Below the pieces are notes generated by a model. It worked only from the letters and a program-made list of their open reading frames with translations. It was not told the origin of the DNA and made no database searches. A DNA stretch of 64,000 bases, from NCBI GenBank assembly GCA_003008705.1, contig PDUO01000012.1, positions 758,870 through 822,869 on the forward strand, in the 5' to 3' direction. Made by a program: the position numbers and the translations under genes. Source of the stretch: Pezicula radicicola. Lineage: Eukaryota > Ascomycota > Leotiomycetes > Helotiales > Dermateaceae. Shown here one piece after another: positions 22,761 through 34,378 of the stretch; the first letter of the stretch is position 1; each line of letters opens with the position of its first letter.

Positions 22761-24891
22761 ATGGCAGACTTTGATCTCTCTGCCACTTTCATCCCTGCTC
22801 TGCACAAGCCTTCCTCCCTCCTACCCATAGCTCGTCACCGGCAAAGTTTGCTGTATCTGATCGAGACATATCCCGTTACTATCGTCGTTGGCCAGACTGG
22901 TTCAGGAAAGACAACCCAGATCCCTCAATTTCTCGAGCAGGCAGGATGGTGTGCCGATGGCAAAATAATTGCTGTTACTCAGGTATTTCTCTCCCTCGCC
23001 ACTCACATGACCTGTAGCTAACGTTACTCAGCCTCGTCGAGTAGCAGCAACCACCGTCGCTATCAGGGTTGCTGAAGAAATGGGCTGCAAGCTGGGTGAA
23101 GAGGTTGGGTACTCAATTCGGTTTGAAGATGCCACTTCAGCCTCTACCCGGATCAAATTCCTCACAGATGGACTCCTGCTGAGAGAAGCTCTAGTCGATC
23201 CATTGCTATCACGCTACTCAGTCATCATGGTTGATGAAGCTCACGAACGCTCTTTGAGTACGGATATATTATTAGGTGTACTTAAAAAAATACTGAAGAG
23301 GCGGCCGAATGACCTGCGTATTATTATCAGTAGTGCAACGCTTCAGGCGGAAGACTTTCTCAAATTCTTTGGAGGAGATGTGGGGAGTCAGCCAAAAGAG
23401 AAGTCAGATGCCCTAATGACGCTAGACGATCTAATCAGTTCAGAGGGTCAAAAATCAAGCAATGAAGTCGGCAAGATTATCAGTCTAGAAGGACGAATGT
23501 ACCCCGTTGACATCCTATACTCCGAATCGCCAGTAGAAGACTATGTAGAAAAGGCTGTACAAACAGTCTTCAATATTCACACCAAAGAGCCTGATGGCGA
23601 CATTCTCGTCTTCCTAACAGGCCGCGAAGAAATCGACACCGCAATCCAAGCAATCTCAGAACGCACCGCAATGCTCCACCCTCGCTCCCAACAACTAATG
23701 GCTCTCCCTCTCTATGCTGGCCTCTCAACAGAACAACAGATGTACGTCTTCGAAGGCGCACCCGAAAACACACGAAAGGTAATATTTGCAACCAACATCG
23801 CCGAAGCTTCCATAACCATCGATGGAATCTTGTACGTAGTCGACAGTGGCTTCGTCAAACTACGAGCCTACAACCCCAGCACAGGAATCGAAACCCTAAC
23901 CGCAACACCGATATCCAAAGCCTCAGCGACTCAACGAGCCGGTCGAGCAGGCCGTACCAAACCAGGAAAGTGTTTTCGTCTCTACACCGAATCATCCTAC
24001 CAAACGCTCCCAGAATCTACCATCCCAGAAATCCAGCGCTCTAATCTCGCACCCGTTATCCTCCAACTCAAAGCCCTAGGAATCGACAACATAGTCCGCT
24101 TCCCATTCATTACCTCTCCCCCAGCAGAACTAGTAATTCGGGGCCTTGAACTCCTCTACTCCCTCGGCGCCCTAGATACCTATGCCAAACTAACCAAACC
24201 ACTTGGGACACGCATGGCCGAACTAGCAGTCGAGCCCATGATGGCCAAAACCCTCCTATCAGCCCCAACCTTCGGCTGCCTTTCCGAAATCCTGTCAATA
24301 GCAGCCATGACATCTGCCAGCGGCAATGGCTCCATTTTCATCACGCACGACGGCGAGAAGAAAGCTATGGAGAGCTCCAGAAGAAAATTCGCTGTCGAAG
24401 AAGGCGATCATCTAACCTCATTAAACGTCTACCAAGCATTCGTAACGAAAGGGAAGAAAGAATCTCGATTCTGTCGGGATAATCATCTCAATTTCAAAGC
24501 GATGACAAAGGCTGTTAGTATACGAGCACAGCTAAAACGCTACATAGAAAGATTCGGAATCCCTGTCGACGAAACGTTGTCCAGTAATGCAAATTTGCAA
24601 CCGCTGAAGGCGGGAGGAGGTCCAGATAAGGCTGAACAGATCCGTAGATGTCTCACCACGGGATTCTTTGCTCATGCTGCTAAAATGCAGCCAGATGGGA
24701 CTTTTAGAAATGTAGCTGGTACCACGGTATTGCATGCTCATCCCAGCTCACTTATGTTTAACCGCAAAGCGGACTGGGTTATTTTCCACGAGGTCATGGA
24801 GACAGGGAATAAGATATTTATCAGAGATGTCACGAAAATTGAAAAAGGGTGGTTGGTGGATTATGCACCAGAATTTTACAAAATAAAGTGA
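22761..24891 (+). CDS. dhx35: DEAH-box RNA helicase of the DHX35 type
   Basis: Two exons, 22761-22982 and 23032-24891, joined by a 49-nt intron (GTATTT...CAG), encode 693 residues, close to human DHX35 (about 700). The helicase core has Walker A GQTGSGKT at residues 44-51, PRRVAATTVA after the junction, DEAH at 142-145, SSATLQ, FLTGREEID, FATNIAEASITIDG and the RNA-binding motif QRAGRAGRT. The winged-helix, HA2 (ratchet) and OB-fold regions follow; the OB fold lies in the last about 120 residues (HPSSLMFNRKADWVIFHEVM). There is no long N-terminal extension, which separates it from Prp2, Prp16, Prp22 and Prp43. DHX35 is found with catalytic spliceosomes; its loss in yeasts fits a role tied to intron-rich genomes. 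It converges on the dioxygenase gene, 123 bp apart. Confidence 0.93.
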
Positions 24892-25014
24892 AATTCGGGA
24901 TATAAAGACAGTGATAATCTAGTTTGCGCTAAGTGATTCGTGATTGATGGCAACCTAATCTTAGTTGAGGAATTCAAGACTTCATTCATGCCTAGAGACT
25001 GCTGCAAAGCAATT

Positions 25015-26536
25015 CTAATAGTGGCACAAGCCTCCAGCATCGTCATCAACAGTCCATGTGCCGGCTAATCCGCAAACTTCAGGAGCACCGTCAACACCTT
25101 CATTAAGCTTGCCAAGGAAGAAATCTTCCTGGCCCCTCGGCCTCGTGCCCTTCTTCATGTACCGTCTTGCCCATGCCTCAACAGCCGGCTCACCAGTTTC
25201 ATCACGGGCTTGCTTCAGGAAGGGGATCAAGGCAGTGCCTCCCGTTCCTTTGAGATTCTTCTTAGCCGCACCATCTGTGACTTCACGAGACGAAGATGCG
25301 ATATCTTGCTTGCGGCGTGTCACCTCTGGACTCTTGGATCGCGAGCGTGCTGATTCACGAGACTTGAGGACAACGTAGCGAGTAACAATGTTGATATGCA
25401 CATCGCGGAAAGCGCTGAGCATTGCAAGACAAGCATCAAATGCGTTGCGCAATTCTTTGTTGGTAGGATGTGCCTCAACATAATCACGAATGTTGGCACA
25501 GACCGTTACGTCTTCCAGAAAGCGTCTGTGAGGGCCGGGCATGTACTTGCGCATCTCTAGGAGAAAGTTGTGCTTTGGCGGTGGCGCTGTGCCTTCAAGC
25601 TCGCTCTCTGAAGAGGGATCTTTCTTCTCGCCAGTAGGACGGTGCACAATACCAAGAATAATATCGAAAAATTGAATGATGGAGCTTTGGGCATTGCTGC
25701 CGCCGCTATACTGTCGGTACGTTTCCGCACCGGTGCCATCTTGATAGAGGACCCCGTTGGGAAGTCCTGCTTCTTCCATATTCTTGCTTCCGGCCAAGAA
25801 AGGCCGGATACGATCATAAAACACGCGCGGATCACAGCCTTCATGCATGCGCTGCAACAGAGCGCCCAGATCATCCAGCCTTTCGGCGAAGGTACGCAAA
25901 CATAACGTTACCGTTGTGCTGTCGTTGATTCGGGCCGCTTCGATGGCAGCGAGCATGAGGGGAATGGTGGGCGCGCCCCGAGCCTCAATTGCAACAGAGA
26001 CCAAATAGAACCATGACTCGTCAATGGATCCAGTGAAGGTCGTCAGTGTCGCAAGATTCTCAAGGTTGTCCACATGTTCGTCTGCGAATAACGGCTTGAA
26101 GTTCCAGAGACAGACTGCGGCATAGGTAGCCACTGGAGGAACCTCGAGGTATTCGGAGATGGTGAGCAATGGGACCGAAATTGCGGCTGGCAAACGCTGC
26201 AAAAGAATTAGCTTGCACAAAATACACTTGATAATGATCGCATACCTCTGCTGGGCTGTCACCGCCCCAGATGTAGCCATGGGCCATAAAACACAGCAAC
26301 GAGTAGGCCCTCCGCCATTCTGAATCGTGTTCCAGACCGATGGTGGAAAGAACCGGAAGCCTGTCAATAACCCCGCGCAATCGCTTGCTCAGTATCAATC
26401 CTTGGAGGTTTGACACAACTGCTTCCCACTTGTGGTAATAAGGGTCGGGAAGTCTTTCGAGAGGGAGTTCGGCCGGAAGGAAACCATATTCTGGTGAGAT
26501 TCCGTATTTGCCTAGGTTGGGGACTGGTGGAAGCAT
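25015..26536 (-). CDS. ido: Indoleamine 2,3-dioxygenase
   Basis: Two exons, 26536-26246 and 26196-25015, joined by a 49-nt phase-0 intron (GTATGC...CAG), encode 490 residues. The haem enzyme opens the indole ring of L-tryptophan to N-formylkynurenine, the first step of the kynurenine route to NAD. Family marks are the N-terminal GFLPAELPLERLPDPYYHKWE, the helix around LAHGYIWGG-like FMAHGYIWGGDSPAE, PLLTISEYLEVPPVATYAAV, and FRDVHINIVTRYV near residue 360, whose His is the proximal haem ligand. A GTGGTALIPFLKQARDETG loop comes later, about 70 residues on. Pezizomycotina usually carry several IDO paralogues; I cannot tell which type this is. The insert between the haem His and the GTGG loop is rich in Arg/Ser. 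Confidence 0.94.
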
Positions 26537-27036
26537 TCTCTTATTTGAAATCGATTAGAAGAACGTGGGGTATGGTCCTGACGCAAGGAGTATACAGATC
26601 TGTGTCCGATACTCCTCAGCCTTTTGAATAAATGTGTCGGTCGGTATCATGAAATGGCGATATCGTTGACAAAGACGGGGGAGAGGAAGGAAGGAGGAAG
26701 GGAGGAGGAAGAGATAGGTGTCTTATGTTTGAGAAAAGGCGAAAGGTGGCGCCAGAACTTGCACCCCTCCAAAAGTCATACCCATGATGTTCTCAGAAAT
26801 CTTCCCTTTGATCCTTGTCGCCGAGCCATCGGATTAACAATCTCAAAGCGCACCAATAAGTAATCCAGACCGCACATGGTTGCACGAATTGTACTAAGCC
26901 GATAACGATAAGAAACGGCCCGTCTTCTCCTCCGAAACCAAATACACCAACCAAGCTGTGGGAGCTTGGCATTTGGTCTTGGAATAGCTTCAGTTGGGGA
27001 GTGAGTCCAAGCATGAAATGAACGTACCTGGCAATA
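26537..27036. promoter_or_regulatory. Divergent promoter region of ido and vps23
   Basis: 500 bp separate the two start codons. A GGAGG/GGAAGG-rich purine stretch lies at about 26680-26715. No particular factor site can be asserted. Confidence 0.4.
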
Positions 27037-28850
27037 ATGGCTGCTGTACAACAGCGCGTATTAAACTGGCTCTACAGTGTGCTTATGACCGTACGTGCTG
27101 CTGCTGTAATTGAGGAATGCGCGAAGCTAATAATTTCCATAGGAGTACAGAGATGTGAATCGGACATATAATGACGTTGCACAAGCACTCTCACACTATT
27201 CTTCTCTCGCCCCCCGAACCGATGTCTACAGTAATATTCTTGGTGACTTATTCAGCTTCATTCGCTGACATCTATTTCCAGCATACGAGAATGGCGCATC
27301 AGCCCTCCTCCTTCACCTTTCTGGTACCATACCTGTAACATTTCGGGGCACAACCTACCGATTTCCAATAGCACTATGGGTTCCTCATGGCTACCCACAA
27401 GAGGCGCCGCTGGTTTATGTGACTCCCACGGAAGGGATGATGGTGAGAGCTGGACAGCATGTGGATCCGCAGGGCAAAGTATATCATCCATACTTAGTAG
27501 GGTGGGCAGAATTCTGGGATGTGAGTTTAGACAATTACCTAAACCAAACTCGCCTTGAATCACATACTGATTTATGTCAAATTGTAGAAATCAAACATCT
27601 TGGATTTCCTAGCAATACTTAGGGAGATATTTTCAAAAGAACCTCCAGTTATATCTAGGCAGCAACAGAATGCGCCTCGTCCTACACCCCCGCCAGTGCC
27701 TCCGCTACCACCAAACATAGCCAGACCACAATCAATATCAAGTCCTCCGCCGATCAACCAACCTCAACCTCCTCCACCACCTCCAAAGCCTGGGAGCAAC
27801 CAACAAACATATCAGCCAGGAGGTTCAGCGCGCAGAGAGAGCGGGCCTCCATTACCACCACTTCCAGGTCAGGACAGGAATCAATATGGACCACCGATAC
27901 CTCAGCCACCAAATGGCCATCCCAATCAACCCCAAAGAAGCAGTAGTCTGCGATACGAGAGTGCTCCCCCTCTACCTCAACCAGCAAGACAGCAGAGTTT
28001 ACGGGACTCGGCATATAGCCCGAGTCCGGTAAGTCCTATGACACCAGAACAAGCCTACAGACAGTCACAAGCTCCCCAAGATCAGTGGCCCCTTCGAATG
28101 CAACAGCAAGGTCCACAATATTTCCAGCAGCAACCATACCCTGGGCAACAGTCTCAGCCACAACCCCAATATCAGCAAGGTCCATACCAACAATACCCCC
28201 AACAACAACAACAACAACAACCACCACCACCACCACCCCAGTCCAAACCTCCACCGCCCCCTTCTGACCTCCTGGACGCCCCCCTCGTTCTCTCGATCCC
28301 AACCGCCACATCAAATAATCTTCCTGCACCGCCAATACCCCCCAACCCAGAACACAACCTGCTCCTAGCCAAACTCGGGACATCCCTCTTCCAACAACGC
28401 ACCCACACACGCACCCAAACCAACTCCTCTCTCCCAGGCCTCCAAGCCCAACACAAAGCCATGCTAACAGCCCTAAACACCATGACCACCGAACTCCAAT
28501 CCCTCGAATCCCTCCAAAGCACTCTAAACAACAACACTCAAATCCTCCACAGCGCCCTCCACGAAGCAGACAAAGTAATAGAAAATAGTGCACACAGAGC
28601 ACCGCCCGGAATCGACGAGATCCTCGTAGCACCAACAGTAGTAGGAAACCAATTATACGAACTAGTGAGTGAAGAACGGAGTCTAGGCGATGCATTATTC
28701 GTACTAGGGAGAGCCGTAGAGAAAGGACGTATAAGTCCTGCTGTGTTTGCGAAGATGACGAGGAGTTTGGCGAGGGAATGGTATTTAAAGAAGGCGTTAG
28801 TAAGGAAGATTGGGAGGGGTATGGGTTTGGCTACTACTACTACTTATTAA
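27037..28850 (+). CDS. vps23: Vps23/Tsg101, ESCRT-I subunit
   Basis: Four exons, 27037-27090, 27143-27230, 27282-27520 and 27588-28850, encode 547 residues. The introns are 52, 51 and 67 nt. The first three exons make the UEV domain (about residues 1-145), with LHLSGTIPVTFRGTTYRFPI, WVPHGYPQEAP, HVDPQGKVYHPYL and W-AEFWD. UEV is a ubiquitin-conjugating fold without the catalytic Cys, and it binds ubiquitin and P(S/T)AP peptides. A long Pro/Gln-rich linker follows, including poly-Gln and poly-Pro tracts at about 28195-28265, then a coiled coil (about residues 400-470). The C-terminal steadiness box reads LGDALFVLGRAVEKGRI and AREWYLKKALVRKIGRGM. In ESCRT-I the protein sorts ubiquitinated cargo at endosomes; in fungi it also serves the Rim/Pal pH-sensing route. 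It is longer than yeast Vps23 because of the linker. Confidence 0.95.
28195..28265 (+). repeat. CAA/CCA trinucleotide tract inside vps23
   Basis: Consecutive CAA then CCA/CCG codons encode a poly-Gln run followed by poly-Pro in the linker of Vps23. Length variation here would not shift the frame. Confidence 0.85.
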
Positions 28851-29302
28851 GTAGATAACTAAGTTCTCATCAAATCAACTCCCCGGCCCCCAAACCTCCC
28901 TATGGTACATTAAGGTAGGACTCGGATCCATTTACTACCAGGGACTTCTCATCTAAACCGACTATCATAATCCTATCTACCCCTTCAAGTTTCTAGTGCT
29001 TCTTCATGTTTAGCGGATTTATTAGTACTAATGGTCAGTGATCTAAGTCCCTCAAGTTCGGGTGACCTAAGTTGCATCATGAAGAGAATTCTAATTTTCA
29101 AATTTCCTTCAATTTATTCATCCAAGCCAAGTAGCTTATAGCTATACTTTAAGTTATATAAATCGTATGAGTGACTCGCGTTGGGTATACTACACAAGGT
29201 TTAAAATCAGATACTCAAATCAACTCAATTACTGCTATTTCATACCTATCTATCATTCCTTCCACTCTACACATCTAAGCGAGGAGACAAACCCATTTGA
29301 AC
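28851..29302. other. Short intergenic interval between convergent genes
   Basis: 452 bp of 3' flank for vps23 (+) and the minus-strand gene at 29303. The part at 29035-29075 (GTCAGTGATCTAAGTCCCTC and following) resembles the dispersed CAAGT/GTTAC-type repeats seen at 31927-32640. I see nothing else in it. Confidence 0.45.
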
Positions 29303-31692
29303 TCACGGATGCCCTCTAACCGTATCCCGAGCATTCTCCTCAAAACGCATAGCAAGACTCCTGAGAGTATCGCGACTACTCTTTGAAAAGTCCCTGACAA
29401 ATCCACCTCTTTTGTTTCGCCTGCTGCCGTTATTACTACTACCTCCACCAGCAAGAGTACTCTCACTCTCACCACTAGCATTCCTTGAACCAATCTTACA
29501 CATATCAACGACTTTCTTCATCTCAGTCAACCTTAGTGGTTTAGGTTCTCTGAGTCCACAGTGCGCCTGCTTGACAATCAAATCCATCCTCTCTTCTTCC
29601 CTGCTATCAATGATCTTCTCTTTAGACCCACCTCTGGCAGGCTTTATTTCATTCCACATCCCCACAAGCGATCGCTTCTTCCCTTTCGTACTTTCTGGGT
29701 GATCTAAACTTGAAGAATCTTCAATTACTTCATTCAGCTCTGTGTATGTCAAACCTCGCGATTCTCTTTTGAAGATGCTACGCCCTCCGATAGTCTTTGT
29801 GGATGAGCCACCGCTGCGCCTTATACGTCGCTCGATCCTTTGCTTGCCGTGAGAGATGCTCTCAAATAGTTTGATCCGGTCACCTATCTTACTTTTTCGA
29901 CAAATTGGGGCCTCGTTTACCAAATTTTGACGAGTAGTTTCATCAAGAGGAGCCGGCGCTGTTAGAATAACTACAGGGTGGGGTTTGTTTGGAAGAGTGT
30001 TAGACGGTTCCATTCCCTTTGTAGTGGTAGTTCTCAAGAACCCCGACGCCGCATTTTGTGGTGCTGGTCGGTGTGGTATTGCAGCGGAAGGCTGTTCAAG
30101 CGCAGTATTACTGTCTTTGTAACGATCACGCAAGCTAGAGGTTTTCAGTGCTGTTGACCGGGCTGGCAAGGTCTCCGATTTGGAATGGGAACCACCATCG
30201 AATAGTCGTCTCAAGGCAGCGATCTTTGAGCTAACTTTTCCAGCTGGTTTTACAGTAGCAGTATCCTTAAGAGGCTCCTCAACAGGCACGTCAATCTTTG
30301 AAGGATTTCTTGACCCGTTCCCATCGAGGGTACCGACCTGATTTTGATGTTTCTTTCGATATGTCTCCTCTGAGATCTTCCGGTATATTGCCTCAGCATC
30401 ATCGCTAGTCAGTCTCCCAATCTCGTGAATAAGAGGGTGCTCTGCGCCTAGAGAAATAGTGCTATTACCTGGTAAAGGTCTCTTCCGAGCGCTTAAGCTG
30501 GGTTTTAATGGGCCTGATGGAGGCTTTGCCGGGCTCCAGTCAGTCGTGGTATCAGAAAATCCCTTATCCTTTCTAACGATCTGGCGTCCTGGAGCTGGCA
30601 AGTGGCTGTCGCTTGTTTTGATCTTTACAGGCGATATCAAGTGGCTATTGTCAGTATAGACATCACTCAGTTTGACTTTGGGAGGCGACAGGGAGTATTT
30701 AGGGGTGTTTTTATTCGTTGGATTTTTGGTAGGCGATGGGAGGTTGTATGCGGCCAGAGCTGTGGTTGGAACCACAAGTGGAGCTGTTGTAAATGGAGGA
30801 GTGGGTTTCTTGAGCGAGCCAGGGCCATAATACTTGGTAGGGCTTGTAGGAGGGTCAACGAATCTAGCTCTCTCCTTTGATTTTGGGGTTATGGGAGCAG
30901 TATTATCTTGCTTTTTTGGGGTGACTGGAATGAGAGGCGCCATAGCAAGTGGTGGTTCTTTGAGATTACTGCTAATTGACCGCACCGCTGTCAAATTAAC
31001 AAGTGATCCAAACTATTCAAGTGATTCGGAGAAGATTTACCTTTATCAAAATACTTGATTTTATCTCTCAGGCTCAAACTGTTGACCCTCTTCCCTGCAG
31101 TGCCAGATTTTGTAGCATCTGCGTCGCCTCTGCCAGTATTTGATTCCCTAAGTTCCTCGCTGCTACTTGCGCGTTGTAGGACTGTATCAAACGTTTCCAT
31201 CCTTGAATGGTCCACCACCTTGGAGGCATACGGCAGCGGACTCCCCGATCTTTTACTCTCCGAGACCACCTCTGGTGATATAATCCTGACCGTTTCTTGA
31301 TTAACCTGCCTGTACGACTCTTGAGCCATCTTCGACGATTTATCAGCATCAGGCGAAGTCTCTTGAAGCGATATCTCATGAGTATGGTCCTCGTGCGTCT
31401 GAGCTGCAGCGATATACGAAGATTCAAAGCTGGCATGGTGAATATCAGGACTACTGAGGATTGTTGAGAGCTTGTTCTGCTCATCCACGGCAGTTCGAGG
31501 CCTTCTGCGTGGTATCTGTAACGGAGCAGGTAACAAATCCGGCCGTGAAGGTGGAATAGAAACAGCGTCAAGTTCTTCGAATCTATCGATTAATGGAGCG
31601 AGTTTGAGTGAAGCCGAAGAGGTACGACGTTGGAGCCTTTCTTGGTTGTTATTATATATAGAAGTTTTCCGTGGCAGAATTGGAAGAGGCAT
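29303..31692 (-). CDS. Large basic disordered protein of unknown function
   Basis: Two exons, 31692-31041 and 30987-29303, joined by a 53-nt intron (GTAAAT...CAG), encode 778 residues starting MPLPILPRKTS. The first in-frame ATG is at 31692; the frame is open a little further but without an ATG. The protein is rich in Ser, Lys, Arg and Pro with many TP/SP sites (PVTPKKQD, PPTSPTKYYG) and no transmembrane helix. Three short related helices stand out: SLRDKIKYFDKA at the splice junction, SKIAALRRLFDGG near 30190-30231 and IGDRIKLFESISHG near 29847-29893. A further segment, DAEAIYRKISEETYRKK, looks structured. I do not recognise the family. The basic content, Cdk-like sites and short amphipathic motifs suggest a cytoskeletal or nuclear scaffold, but this is only inference. 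Confidence 0.72.
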
Positions 31693-31926
31693 GTCGTTGT
31701 TCAAGCAAGGAACTGGTGTGGTGTTGGAGAACCATGGAAGTGAAAGCTTGTAATCATGTATCGCCTAACTTGGAAGTCGAGATATACGAGGTTGAAGGTT
31801 GGGAAGGAACGGCCTTGCTTTTCTCAACTTCGCGGATCTAGACCCAGCGAGACTTGTGAACTTGAAAAGATCAAGCATATCATATGATTAAATTATTTTG
31901 TAACAGCTCTTTTGAGGAATAGGTTA

Positions 31927-32170
31927 GTCAGGTCAAGTGAGTTACCCGAATGAAGTAGGGCACTCAAATCAACTAGCATGTATGTTCATCAAATTAAATA
32001 TGTCACTTTAGATCAAGTTTGTCACTCAGATCAATTGAGTTAATCAAATCAACTATCAAGTGAATTGCTCAAAACAAGTGTCTAAGTGAGTTAATTAAAT
32101 CAAGTGAGCTACCAGATCAAGCCAGTTATTCAAAACAAGCGAGTTAAGTCAACTGACATAACTCCCTCCA
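31927..32170 (+). repeat. Degenerate CAAGTGAGTTAC repeats
   Basis: TCAAGTGAGTTAC, TCAATTGAGTTAATC, TCAAGTGAATTGCTC, CTAAGTGAGTTAATT, TCAAGTGAGCTACC and related strings follow one another at irregular spacing of roughly 15-40 bp. Similar strings recur at 32475-32640, 41330-41360 and 54490-54535. Confidence 0.65.
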
Positions 32171-32474
32171 TTGTTAGTCAAAGTATTCTTTTAACAATGC
32201 GATTACAGTAACATGGCAATCCCAGAAAGGGCAAAACTTTCAAAGTAATTATTTGACCCGCTCATAAACTAGTTCAGCAAGTCCAAGTCCTAAGAAGAGA
32301 ATGACCTTGTATCTTCTAAACTTGGCAAAATAATTAGTTCACCTCTACGAGATAACGAATTTATTTCTAATGATTTAATCAGTACCTTTGCTCGAACTTT
32401 CGAATTGAAGGTGGGATTATGAGAGCAAGTACTTCGTAGCATAGGAGGTTTTGCGGAGTAGTGTTTGGTTAGAA

Positions 32475-32640
32475 AAACGAGTTAGCTGAATTAAAAGAGT
32501 TACTTAACAGGTCAAGCAATTACTTAAATCAAGTAGGTCACTTAAATTAAAGTACCCAGAAAATGAGTTGCCAAAATCAAAAGTGTGTGTTACATAAAAG
32601 TCAAAGTAAAATATCTAGAAAATAAGTTACCAAATAAGGC
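32475..32640 (+). repeat. Second block of degenerate CAAGT/GTTAC repeats
   Basis: Strings such as ACGAGTTAGCTGAATT, GAGTTACTTAACAGGTCAAG, AATTACTTAAATCAAGTAGG and AATAAGTTACCAAAT follow the same pattern as at 31927-32170, but more decayed. Confidence 0.5.
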
Positions 32641-33111
32641 GTCTAAAGCTTTTCGGTTTTTTTTAGATTGTTCTCTGTTTTCAAGTGCGCATGTCTTAAT
32701 AGGTTTAGATATTTATCCTCTACAAGATTAGGAAGTGGGTAAGTAATTCCTGAGTCACGATTCCCCTACCTGAGAAGTTAGCACTGTAATATATAATTCT
32801 TTTATAGAAAACCTCACGTCGGTTGATTTACTTGGATTCATAAGTTCATCCATACGACTTAAGTATGTAGGAAACGCCATTTCCATTTCTAAATGAAAAG
32901 CTGCAACGCTTGCTATTTAGGTAGATAATCAAACAACATCATCAAAGAAAGAAAACCATAAATATGTATCCCAAAGCTCCATCTATCCACAACCATGTCA
33001 GTGTACGCACTTTCCACCCAAAAGAATGAACACTAATATATTTACCCTCTAACCCCCTTCAACCGACTCAACCCCACCATTTATAAGTCCGCAAAGTAAG
33101 CTCCAACCCGT

Positions 33112-34378
33112 TCATAGCAACCCATAACTAGCAGAACCCTTCCTATTACTCTGAACACTAAACTCCCTATCAACCCTAACCCCCATATTCTCCAAATCAA
33201 TCTCGGTACTATCTCTAGCCGGAGAAGAAGCAGAATGTGAACGATCAATAACAGAATCAATAGTAGTAGGACTGATTGAGTGAAACGGGACTCCACTTCC
33301 CTTTCTCTCATTCCCAAATTCGAGATGGGATGATGGCGCACCAGTAGAGACACTCCCAAACACTTTACGTTGTGCAGCAGAGATAGAACCATTTGTACCA
33401 GTTGAATTTTGAGAGGAGAGGTTGAATGATAGGAGGGAAGAGTTTGTGAGCATACCGGCCCAGATTGAGGACAATGGGAGGAGTAGTGCGACCATTGTTA
33501 AGGCGATTGTGCCGGCTTCGGGGAAGGAATCGGGGCTGACGTATTCGAGGACTGCGAAGATTGCTATTGAAAGTTAGTTTAGGTACATATTTGAAGGGGA
33601 AAGGGGAGAGAAAATAGAAGAGCTTACAAGGTAGGACCATAGTACAACCTCCCATGATGGCGAGGACCTGAACAGCGGTATACTGCTTCCAACCTTGGCG
33701 TTTACGAACGAGTAGTGTGTGACCCAGTTTTCCAGTGAAGATGAGAGAGTAGAACCAAATTGTGACTGTTTCGGTTACGAGACAGCCTGTATTGACCCAG
33801 GCGTAATCCCAAGTAGTTTGGAGTTTCATGATGTGAATACATACGACGATGCTGTATCCGAAGCGGAAACCGATTGCAAGTATAGTGACGATTAAAGAGA
33901 GTGTTGTTAGTCCGTAGCGGTACTTGTCGGCGAGGCCGTTTGACTTGCATACGGTGTAAGCTTGAAGAGCAAGCGAGATATTGATGGAAGTTGTGAGGAG
34001 GATGTGGATGACTTCTGTTGTAATGCTGCTTGCATATGCAGATTGAGGAACGGCGCTCATGTCTGATGACATTTGAGCGTAGAATTCATCCCAGGCGGTG
34101 AGGAAGTAAAGAGCTTGGAGGAGTGACCGGAGGAAGCTGAATATAAGGGAGAGGATGTTGAGGAGGTGGATGGGTTTCCAGCGGCTGGACTCTTTGGCGA
34201 GAACAAGGAGGATGATGAGCATTAGAAGAGAAGCTCCTGCTTGTGCTCCGTAGTTGATGCAACTAGCTTGGTTGTAGAAGTAGAAAGAGTCAACATCGGA
34301 CACGGAGACGTTGAATGGTGTGACCCCGTCAGCCATGAGGAGCGTGAAGTTCTGGGAGTATGGGTCGAAGGGCGACAT
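33112..34378 (-). CDS. ste2: Ste2-type alpha-factor pheromone receptor
   Basis: Two exons, 34378-33628 and 33563-33112, joined by a 64-nt intron (GTAAGC...TAG), encode 400 residues. This is a seven-helix G-protein-coupled receptor of the fungal class D family. The N-terminus has glycosylation sequons (NFT, NVS). Helices lie at about residues 45-61, 71-90, 120-140, 157-175, 196-215, 233-255 and 266-286. The family marks are all present: KPIHLLNILSL in helix 2, QVLAIMGGCTMVLPSIFAVL in helix 6 and LPLSSIWA at the end of helix 7, the motif that defines Ste2. The tail of about 110 residues is Ser-rich, as expected for phosphorylation and endocytosis signals. It senses alpha-factor-like peptides at the plasma membrane and signals through a heterotrimeric G protein to the mating MAP kinase cascade. 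In filamentous ascomycetes it also guides hyphal chemotropism. Confidence 0.95.

Larger units (their letters stand above)
31693..33111. other. Repeat-bearing AT-rich intergenic region
   Basis: 1.4 kb without a supported gene. It contains degenerate copies of a short motif close to AATCAAGTGAGTTACTCA at 31927-32170 and 32475-32640, listed separately. The rest is AT-rich with no frame of note. Confidence 0.55.

Noticed and set aside
28036..28695. 219-codon frame opposite vps23
   Set aside because: Shadow of the Pro/Gln-rich codons of Vps23, giving a Gly/Val/Leu-rich string on the other strand.
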